NCBI GenBank assembly: GCA_016744725.1
Contig: JADGDW010000075.1
Span: forward strand, 1-20,480
Source: Candidatus Albibeggiatoa sp. nov. BB20
Lineage (GTDB): Bacteria > Pseudomonadota > Gammaproteobacteria > Beggiatoales > Beggiatoaceae
Direction: 5' to 3'
Length of the DNA stretch: 20,480 bases
Part shown: positions 1 through 5,859 of the stretch, piece after piece
Layout: each line of letters begins with the position of its first letter
Numbering within the stretch: position 1 is the stretch's first letter
The notes under the pieces: generated by a model
What the model was told of the DNA's origin: nothing
Databases searched by the model: none
Seen by the model: the letters and a program-made list of their open reading frames with translations, nothing else
Program-made: the position numbers and the translations under genes

Positions 1-28
1 GCGTAATCGTAGTACGATGATTGTGCAT
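1..28 (-). CDS. 5' end of an unidentified gene running off the left edge
   Basis: On the minus strand an AAGGAG sequence (39-44) lies 10 bases before an ATG at 28, which opens a frame beginning M-H-N-H-R-T-T-I-T that stays open to the window edge. Another in-frame-independent ATG at 36 is only 2 bases from the same AAGGAG, so 28 is the better start. Only nine codons are visible, too few to name a product. It lies downstream of cysE on the same strand, separated by more than 430 bases, so it probably has its own promoter. Confidence 0.4.
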
Positions 29-465
29 TGGATCATCTCTCCTTGGTGAGTAAATTATTTTATTATTAAATTATGATATGCCAATATAGTTTAACACAGA
101 GTTTTCGCGATGGGGCTTTTCGGCCAATATGGTATTTTATGGTTAGTATAAAAATTATCAATTAATAAAAACACAATGTTTTGAACTGCTTAATTTTTCA
201 AACTTACTTGGTTATTGTTTTATTTTAAGAGCGGCTAGATCGTACAATGATGCTATCAGCATTAAGGCAATGCTTACAGGGTTTGTTCAGAAAAAGGTGT
301 TGGCTTTGGCGAGGATTTGTAGAAATACAGATTTTAGGCAAGATCAATTTTCACTCCAATAATTGAGTATTATTCTGTAATGAGCATTTGTTTTTGATTT
401 AACAGTAGCGATGGATACAAACTTCAGTGTTTCTTGTAATATTATTATTTAATAAATTCAAGCAT
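29..465. other. 437-bp intergenic spacer, no clear gene
   Basis: This AT-rich spacer separates cysE from the gene leaving the left edge. It presumably holds the promoter of the latter (minus strand), but no convincing -35/-10 pair stands out. The part 230-366 is less AT-rich than its surroundings and contains a 39-codon frame on the plus strand (ATG at 247, stop at 364-366) without a Shine-Dalgarno site. I do not regard that frame as a gene; it may be a remnant of an older element. Confidence 0.5.
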
Positions 466-1230
466 CTAATCTTTATTTTCAAGCGAAGTTCGAACTCGAA
501 TCTGACAAGAATCTAAATCCCCCGTATCATCGTTATAGCCCATGGCTTTCAAAGCTTTACACATCGACTGCATTTTTCTATCCATTATTTCAATATCATC
601 CAACATGTGATCTATTGCGTGCTGCATGGGATCGACATCAGACACATCTATTGGCATTCCATACGCATCGAAAATTTTCTGCTCAATCATTTTTTTATGC
701 GTAAGCTGATAATTTTCATCAATTTTAACAATCCGAGCAGGAATCCCGACCACGGTTGCTCCTGCGGGTACATCTTTGACAACAACTGCATTTGAGCCAA
801 TACGTGCCCCATCACCAATATGAATTGGCCCTAGCACTTTTGCGCCTGCACCAACAACCACATCACGTCCTAAAGTCGGATGACGCTTGCCTTTTTTCCA
901 ACTCGTCCCGCCTAAAGTGACACCATGATATAAGGTACAATCATTACCAATTTCAGCCGTTTCACCAATCACAATCCCCATGCCATGATCGATAAAAAAC
1001 CGTTCCCCTATCGTCGCACCGGGATGGATTTCAATGCCCGTTAGCCAACGCGCAAATGTAGACGAAGTACGCCCCAACCAAAACCAACCCCCATTCCATA
1101 ATTTGTGATTGAGGCGGTGAAATAAAATCGCATGGAGACCAGGATAATTAGTAATGATTTCAAAGCTGTTACGAGCGGCTGGATCACGTTCAAAAACGCA
1201 GTTGATTTCTTCTTTAAGTCGCGCAAACAT
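466..1230 (-). CDS. cysE: Serine O-acetyltransferase (CysE, short form)
   Basis: CysE acetylates L-serine with acetyl-CoA to O-acetylserine, the committed cytosolic step of cysteine synthesis. The 254-residue product has the short N-terminal helical domain (1-65), then a left-handed beta-helix of hexapeptide repeats (about 66-170). The signature region has Asp81-His82 in FFIDHGMGIVIGE and His117 in KRHP, matching the catalytic Asp-His and second His of E. coli CysE; GVTLGGT (103-109) also matches. A charged helical tail (170-254) is longer than in Bacillus-type short CysE and resembles the pseudomonad form. The start is the ATG at 1230; no good Shine-Dalgarno sequence is seen. A glycosyltransferase gene lies 68 bases upstream on the same strand, so the two may be cotranscribed, but no functional link is evident. 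Family identity is very secure. Confidence 0.95.
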   Translation of the reverse strand: MFARLKEEINCVFERDPAARNSFEIITNYPGLHAILFHRLNHKLWNGGWFWLGRTSSTFARWLTGIEIHPGATIGERFFIDHGMGIVIGETAEIGNDCTLYHGVTLGGTSWKKGKRHPTLGRDVVVGAGAKVLGPIHIGDGARIGSNAVVVKDVPAGATVVGIPARIVKIDENYQLTHKKMIEQKIFDAYGMPIDVSDVDPMQHAIDHMLDDIEIMDRKMQSMCKALKAMGYNDDTGDLDSCQIRVRTSLENKD

Positions 1231-1298
1231 GGTGGATTCTATAAGTTAGGTGTTGTTATTAATATGGTGATTTGAAAATCGAGTATAAAGTAATCTTT

Positions 1299-2372
1299 TC
1301 AAACACGCTCTAAAACTACTCGCATTTGCTGAATAAAACCCGCTGTACTAAATTGCTGTGCTGTCTGTTCACAGGTTTCACGCATTGCTAATGCCGTTGG
1401 CTTATCTAATTGCTGAATGGTTTGAATCAAAGTGGCTACATCAAAATCAGGCGGCAATAAAAAACCGGTTTGATTTGGAATAATCGTTTCTAATAAGCCA
1501 CCCTCTGCAACACCAATCACAGGCTTACCTGCTGACATCGATTCGACAGGAGACATGCCAAAATCTTCATTGTGCGGTAAATAAATCGTTGCGATGGCAT
1601 TGGCAATTAAATCTTGCAACTTGCTATCACTCAACCAGCCTGTAAATTGAATATTTTCTGCATCTTGGGCTAATTTTTTTAATTTAACTAATTCACTACC
1701 ACCAGATGCAATGATAAGCTTTTTTTGTGGCAACAATTTGAAGGCTTGGACAATTTTATCAACCCGTTTCAATGGGTCTAATCGAGCCGTCGATAAATAG
1801 TAATCGCCTTGAGTTTGCCAATGGTAACATTGAATTTCACATGGTGGATAAATCACTGTAGAATCTTGATTTAAATAATGTTTAATTCGACGTTGGATGT
1901 TTTTTGAATTGGCAATAACCACATCCATTTGTCGCACCGCTTGTTCATAACGTGGCTGCAAATAGCAGATAAAGCCCTTGAGCAATGGACGTAAAGGCAA
2001 AGAAACTTGTTGTAAATAAAAATCTTTTTGATCGTAAACAAAACGCGGCGGGGTGTGACAATATAAAATATTGCGTCCATTCTGGTGATTTTGAATCGCA
2101 AGAGGGGTGTAAAAACCACTGTAAATCACTTGTTGATATTGGTTTAAAAATCCAGTTTGACCGCTGAATGCCCGGGCAAGCTGATATTGTCGCCACAATG
2201 GGATATTACTATAGGCTTTTAAATCATATTGATTTGTTAATTCTGCTAAAAAAGGATGTTCTGATTTTGCAAATCCATAGCCGATAGCACAATTTAAGTC
2301 ACGCGCCAAAATACTTGATAAGCGGCCGCCCCCTTCTAAAGCTTCAAAATAATCGTGTAAAACCATTTGCAT
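1299..2372 (-). CDS. Glycosyltransferase family 4
   Basis: A GT-B fold retaining glycosyltransferase expected to transfer a sugar from a nucleotide-sugar to a lipid-linked or polysaccharide acceptor at the cytoplasmic membrane. The C-terminal GT1 domain shows the ARLDPLKRVD donor-domain entry and the E-x7-E motif in EDFGMSPVE, followed by SAGKPVIGV and GGLLETI. The N-terminal half has the acceptor-domain GGG loop (EALEGGGRLSS) and HTPPRFVYD. I place the start at ATG 2372 (MQMVLHDY; ATG 2366 is an alternative). The frame extends to a TTG at 2414, but those extra 14 codons lie inside a short AT-rich repeat and encode no family sequence. The product is about 357 residues, usual for the family. 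Its acceptor and sugar cannot be inferred. It has no polysaccharide neighbours; the exopolysaccharide locus lies about 6 kb away. Confidence 0.85.
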   Translation of the reverse strand: MQMVLHDYFEALEGGGRLSSILARDLNCAIGYGFAKSEHPFLAELTNQYDLKAYSNIPLWRQYQLARAFSGQTGFLNQYQQVIYSGFYTPLAIQNHQNGRNILYCHTPPRFVYDQKDFYLQQVSLPLRPLLKGFICYLQPRYEQAVRQMDVVIANSKNIQRRIKHYLNQDSTVIYPPCEIQCYHWQTQGDYYLSTARLDPLKRVDKIVQAFKLLPQKKLIIASGGSELVKLKKLAQDAENIQFTGWLSDSKLQDLIANAIATIYLPHNEDFGMSPVESMSAGKPVIGVAEGGLLETIIPNQTGFLLPPDFDVATLIQTIQQLDKPTALAMRETCEQTAQQFSTAGFIQQMRVVLERV

Positions 2373-2418
2373 CGGACAATTATCAATTATCAACGAACAA
2401 TTATCAATAAACAATTAA
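2373..2418. repeat. AT-rich short direct repeat (TGATAATTG units)
   Basis: Read on the minus strand, the bases just before the glycosyltransferase ATG contain three copies of TGATAATTG or a close form, the last two adjacent and overlapping (TGATAATTGATAATTG), plus a related TTAATTGTTTATTGATAA block. The low-complexity repeat makes the frame appear longer than the gene. It resembles the TTGATAATTG-type repeat tracts found between genes in cyanobacteria and some filamentous bacteria; that comparison is from memory. Confidence 0.6.
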
Positions 2419-2867
2419 CTTCATTTTAGGATTTTTGTTGGAATCCTATTTAGATGCTTAGCATCATTGGTTAATCCATACTATCAGTGAGAATTGAGCC
2501 ACAATAAATACTGATAGATTATAAGTAAAACCGTTTCTAAGATTTCAAGAGTTGAGACCAATATAAAGTTTAAAAATCAATGTGATATTGAAAATAAAAT
2601 TTATTGATTTTAAGTCTTATTTAGCTTTTACCTTAGGTTAAAAATAAACCCTACAATTTGTTTGATTTTTCAACATTTTTGCTTCTATTCTTATAAACGC
2701 TTACAATGCAGCTCGTGTTTAGCAGCCTGTCAATTTATCCTAGACATTGCTGATAAATCTCGATATATTAGCAACTGCTAATTTATTTTTTAACTTATGT
2801 TAAAAGTTCTTTAATAGCTTTGTTTTTAAAGTTGTTTTAAACCAAGATAAAGCTGAGTTGAAAGACG
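2419..2867. other. Divergent intergenic region between the glycosyltransferase and ccoG
   Basis: About 450 bases of AT-rich DNA without a supported gene. It should carry the promoters of both divergent genes. It holds three inverted repeats close together: TAGGATT/AATCCTA (2427-2433 and 2442-2448), GATGC-TTA-GCATC (2453-2465) and CTATCAGT/ACTGATAG (2481-2488 and 2510-2517). None is followed by a T run in a useful position, so they may be operators or remnants. I looked for an FNR box (TTGAT-N4-ATCAA) before ccoG, which would be expected of an oxygen-controlled cbb3 gene, and found no good match. Confidence 0.5.
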
Positions 2868-4262
2868 ATGAACGAACAAAAAATACCTATCAAAGACGTT
2901 GAGCAAAGCTTATACGCTAAGCGAGAAAAAATTTACCCACGCATTGTGCTGGGCACATTCACTCGTTTAAAAGCCCTAAGTGGTCTCATTTTACTGGGCA
3001 TATTTTACATATTTCCTTGGCTACAATGGGGTGATCGGCAAGCAGTACTTTTCGATTTACCTGCCCGCCAATTCCATGTTTTTGGTCTAAGTTTCTGGCC
3101 ACAAGATTTTATTTATCTGGCTTTTCTGCTGATTATCGCTGCGATGAGTTTGTTCTTTTTCACTGCACTTGCGGGTCGTTTATGGTGTGGTTATGCCTGT
3201 CCGCAAACAATTTGGACTGATGCCTTTTTGTGGATGGAACGCCTAGTTGAAGGTGACAGACCTAAACAGATAAAATTAGATAAAGCCCCAATGAGCTTTC
3301 ACAAATTCAGACTTAAGTTTACGAAACAACTTATGTGGATTGCCTTCGCTTTATTTACAGGCTTTACCTTTGTTGGTTTTTTTACGCCGATTAGAGAGTT
3401 GTATAGTTCTATTGTAGCTGTTGATTTAACTGGTTGGGAAACCTTCTGGCTATTTTTCTACGGCTTTGCAACTTATGGTAATGCGGGCTTTATGCGGGAA
3501 CAAGTCTGTATGTACATGTGTCCGTATGCACGTTTTCAAAGTGCCATGTTTGATAAAGATACCATGATTATTGCTTATGATGAAAAGCGAGGTGAGCCAC
3601 GCGGTTCTCGTAAACGTGACGAAGATCCCAATGAAAAAGGCTTAGGCGACTGTATTAATTGTACCTTGTGTGTACAAGTATGTCCTACGGGTATTGATAT
3701 TAGAAATGGCCTTCAATATCAATGTATTAGCTGCTCAGCCTGTATTGACGTATGTAATGATGTGATGGATAAAATGGGTTATCAACGTGGTTTAGTCCGC
3801 TATACCACAGAGCATTCTTTGCACAATGAGACGACTCATGTTGTTCGTCCACGGGTTTTTGTTTATGCCACAATTCTGCTGCTATTGATGGTGGGTTTGG
3901 GTTATTCAATTAGCCAACGTATAGGCATTGAGCTGGATGTATTGCGTGACCGTAGTGCGCTGTATAAAGAGACACCTGAAGGCAATATCAAGAATGTTTA
4001 CACCTTGAAAATCACCAACAAAGATGATGAGGTTCATGCTTATGATTTATCGGTCACAGGTATTGAGGGTGTACAATTATTCAAGCCTGATAGCATTATT
4101 GTTGAATCTGGAAAAATCCAAAATGTAACTGTTTCTTTGATTGCAAATCCTCATGAGTTAGGAACACGTAGTGCTGAAGTCATGTTCACATTAACTTCAA
4201 AAGAAGATGCTGATTTGACTATTACTGAAGATGCACGCTTCTTAAGTCCGATGAAACGTTAG
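2868..4262 (+). CDS. ccoG: Cytochrome c oxidase accessory protein CcoG (FixG/RdxA)
   Basis: CcoG is a membrane polyferredoxin needed for cbb3-type cytochrome oxidase maturation; family members have been shown to reduce Cu(II) to Cu(I) for the oxidase copper centre. The 464-residue product has membrane segments at about 35-51, 80-100, 155-173, 190-205 and 331-348. It carries the paired CxxxCP motifs of the family (WCGYACP with Cys107/Cys111, and Cys214/Cys218 in QVCMYMCPY), then two ferredoxin clusters: Cys262, 265, 268, 272 (CINCTLCVQVCP) and Cys286, 289, 292, 296 (CISCSACIDVC). The C-terminal part (about 355-464) is the periplasmic immunoglobulin-like FixG domain. Length and motifs are complete. 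In most genomes ccoG sits with ccoNOQP and ccoHIS; here none is adjacent, so it is a single-gene unit ended by the hairpin just downstream. Confidence 0.95.
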   Translation: MNEQKIPIKDVEQSLYAKREKIYPRIVLGTFTRLKALSGLILLGIFYIFPWLQWGDRQAVLFDLPARQFHVFGLSFWPQDFIYLAFLLIIAAMSLFFFTALAGRLWCGYACPQTIWTDAFLWMERLVEGDRPKQIKLDKAPMSFHKFRLKFTKQLMWIAFALFTGFTFVGFFTPIRELYSSIVAVDLTGWETFWLFFYGFATYGNAGFMREQVCMYMCPYARFQSAMFDKDTMIIAYDEKRGEPRGSRKRDEDPNEKGLGDCINCTLCVQVCPTGIDIRNGLQYQCISCSACIDVCNDVMDKMGYQRGLVRYTTEHSLHNETTHVVRPRVFVYATILLLLMVGLGYSISQRIGIELDVLRDRSALYKETPEGNIKNVYTLKITNKDDEVHAYDLSVTGIEGVQLFKPDSIIVESGKIQNVTVSLIANPHELGTRSAEVMFTLTSKEDADLTITEDARFLSPMKR

Positions 4263-4289
4263 ATATAGTTGAAATCCATGTTACATCTT

Positions 4290-4324
4290 AGGGCTGGTCG
4301 TTCTTTAAAAGAGCTGCCAGCCTT
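4290..4324 (+). terminator. Hairpin downstream of ccoG, likely terminator
   Basis: The arms 4290-4305 and 4309-4324 pair over 16 positions with one mismatch (C4299/T4315) and three G-U pairs, closing on a three-base loop. It starts 28 bases after the ccoG stop. The following bases (TTAATTGTTTAT) are T-rich but not a clean T run, so termination is likely but may be leaky. Confidence 0.65.
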
Positions 4325-4444
4325 AATTGTTTATAAGAATACAGCGGCGATTATCTTAGTCATTATGCGTTCCAATTTGGCGTAATTCTTTTTTTTAATC
4401 ACATGGTGGATTCATTGTAAACTGTTACAGATGTTAATTTTAAA

Positions 4445-4560
4445 TATAGTCAATTCTATCTTGGGTGTTAGGACTGGCAGTCCTGTTATTATTTAAATAT
4501 CAATCAGTTTTGAAATCTAGGATTACCAGTCCTGTATCACTTTAAAGTAAAATGACTATA
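4445..4560. mobile_element. MITE-like 116-bp palindromic element, copy 1
   Basis: The element begins TATAGTCA and ends TGACTATA, i.e. 8-bp perfect terminal inverted repeats bounded by TA. Inside are two short hairpins, AGGACTGGCAGTCCT (4470-4484) and AGGATTACCAGTCCT (4519-4533, imperfect), separated by an AT-rich spacer. A second copy of exactly the same length lies at 19498-19613; by hand alignment the two differ at 10 of 116 positions with no gaps. It has no coding capacity. TA-bounded ends suggest mobilisation by an IS630/Tc1-type transposase in trans, but no such gene is in the window. Confidence 0.75.
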
Positions 4561-4694
4561 GCTACAATTCTACAAAGACAAATTCTTATGTAACACTTAA
4601 AAAGAAAATCTCTACAGCTGCAAAACCACCTCTTTTGCTCACACCCATATAGTCATGCCAATAATCATATAATGTTTGAATTTATTTTAAACAT

Positions 4695-4745
4695 AAAAAA
4701 AGCCACACTACTCAAACGCAGTTGTCGCGCTGAATAGCATGGCTT
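4695..4745 (-). terminator. Intrinsic terminator of the slipin gene
   Basis: On the minus strand, AAGCCATGCTATTCAG (4745-4730) pairs with a downstream arm ending GTGTGGCTT over about 15 positions with several G-U pairs, and is followed at once by a run of seven T (4701-4695). It lies about 50 bases after the slipin stop codon. The stem plus T run is a textbook Rho-independent terminator. Confidence 0.85.
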
Positions 4746-4797
4746 CATCTCATAGCTGATTTATTATGTTAATGCAGTTCTTCATTGCATGACCAAA

Positions 4798-5568
4798 TTA
4801 ATTGCCTTTATTATCCATCATGGTTTGTAAACTTTTCATCAAATCAATCGGCAATGGGAATGCGATTAAATGGGTTTTACTGTCACTCGCAACATCACTC
4901 ATGGTTTGTAAATAACGCAATTGAATTGCTTCAGGCTGTTTTGCCAATATTTGGGCTGCCTCAAGTAATCTGTTTGCTGCTTGTGACTCACCCTCAGCAT
5001 GGATCACTTTTGCACGTCGTTCACGTTCTGCTTCAGCCTGACGCGCCATAGCCCGGATCATACTTTCATCCAAATCCACATGTTTAATTTCAACGTTGGC
5101 AACTTTGATGCCCCACGAATCGGTTTGTTTATCTAAAATTTCTTGAATATCTCGGTTTAATTTATCACGCTCTGACAGCATTTCGTCCAACTCATGATGA
5201 CCTAATACAGAACGCAAAGTTGTTTGAGCTAATTGACTGGTGGCTTGAATATAATCTTCTACTTGAATAATCGCTTTTTCAGGTTCTATAACACGGAAAT
5301 ATACCACAGCATTGACTTTAACCGATACATTATCCCGCGACATCACATCTTGGCTGGGGACATCCATCACAATAGTACGCAAATCCACTTTAACAATTTG
5401 TTGCAATCCTGGAATCACAATTACTAAGCCAGGCCCTTTAACTCCTTGATAACGTCCTAAAAAGAATACAACAGCTCGTTCATATTCACGTAATATACGA
5501 ATCATATACATGAGCAAGCCACCTAATACAAATAGCAACGGGATAATCGCATTAATTAATAAACCCAT
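4798..5568 (-). CDS. Slipin family SPFH/band 7 membrane protein
   Basis: A stomatin-like protein that assembles into large membrane rings and is thought to organise microdomains or regulate membrane proteases. The 256 residues comprise one N-terminal membrane segment (about 5-24), the band 7 domain (25-195) with the slipin landmarks REYERAVVFFLGR, GPGLVIVIPG, DVPSQDVMSRDNV and TTLRSVLG, and an Ala/Glu/Arg-rich coiled coil (about 175-212) ending in a short hydrophobic tail. An AGGAG sequence 8 bases before the ATG at 5568 fixes the start. Slipins are usually next to a membrane serine protease of the NfeD family; no NfeD gene is adjacent here, and the gene is bounded by its own terminator, so it appears monocistronic. 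It could also be compared with QmcA, but the length and motifs fit slipin better. Confidence 0.9.
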   Translation of the reverse strand: MGLLINAIIPLLFVLGGLLMYMIRILREYERAVVFFLGRYQGVKGPGLVIVIPGLQQIVKVDLRTIVMDVPSQDVMSRDNVSVKVNAVVYFRVIEPEKAIIQVEDYIQATSQLAQTTLRSVLGHHELDEMLSERDKLNRDIQEILDKQTDSWGIKVANVEIKHVDLDESMIRAMARQAEAERERRAKVIHAEGESQAANRLLEAAQILAKQPEAIQLRYLQTMSDVASDSKTHLIAFPLPIDLMKSLQTMMDNKGN

Positions 5569-5779
5569 GATGAAAACTCCTCTAAAATGAACATTTTCTA
5601 TTAATGTAATTCGAAATTACTCCAAACTCTGCTTCTAAGCAATGCCTTTTTTATAAATTTGTTTCAATCATGAAAAATCCAGATAAAACCAGATATTGAA
5701 GCTTTTTTATACTAGGCTCACACATGCATATAAACATTCTATTGAGTTTTTTTATCATCTATGATTCTTTTTTATGGCG

Positions 5780-5809
5780 TTATAGATTAGACTATGTAGG
5801 TTGTATAAA
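5780..5809 (+). promoter_or_regulatory. Possible sigma-70-type promoter for icd
   Basis: TTATAG (5780-5785) and TATAAA (5804-5809) are separated by 18 bases and lie 50 bases before the icd start. The -10 box matches the consensus at five of six positions, the -35 at only three, so this is a weak prediction. Confidence 0.3.
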
Positions 5810-5846
5810 TAAATCTTTTCGTTTTTATAAACTGAAGTGAATAGTT

Positions 5847-5852
5847 AGGAGG
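5847..5852 (+). promoter_or_regulatory. Strong Shine-Dalgarno site of icd
   Basis: AGGAGG stands 7 bases before the ATG at 5860. It is the best ribosome binding site in the window and settles the start of the isocitrate dehydrogenase; it suggests high expression. Confidence 0.85.
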
Positions 5853-5859
5853 ACCGTAA

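Larger units (their letters stand above)
4263..4797. other. Intergenic region with two terminators and a MITE-like element
   Basis: Convergent space between ccoG (plus) and the slipin gene (minus). From left to right it holds the ccoG hairpin (4290-4324), an unassigned AT-rich stretch, copy 1 of the 116-bp palindromic element (4445-4560), about 130 bases with no feature I can support, and the minus-strand terminator of the slipin gene (4695-4745). An extra TATAGTCA octamer, identical to the element's end, occurs at 4648-4655 and may be chance or a decayed end. Confidence 0.6.

Noticed and set aside
247..366. 39-codon plus-strand frame in the left spacer
   Set aside because: No ribosome binding site, no recognisable product, and a basic, Trp/Cys/Arg-rich composition unlike that of the genes around it.
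607..795. Plus-strand frame inside cysE
   Set aside because: Antisense shadow of a strongly conserved gene; the composition is unlike a protein.
1271..1303. TTTGAAAA/TTTTCAAA inverted repeat at the end of the glycosyltransferase gene as a terminator
   Set aside because: All-AT-rich stem with a 17-base loop that overlaps the stop codon; too weak to call.
2373..2414. Extension of the glycosyltransferase to a TTG start at 2414
   Set aside because: The extra 14 codons lie in an AT-rich repeat with no ribosome binding site, and the family sequence begins only at the ATG at 2372 or 2366.
2640..2680. FNR-type box before ccoG (TTGATTTTTCAA)
   Set aside because: The half-sites are separated by two bases in place of the four needed, and one half is imperfect.
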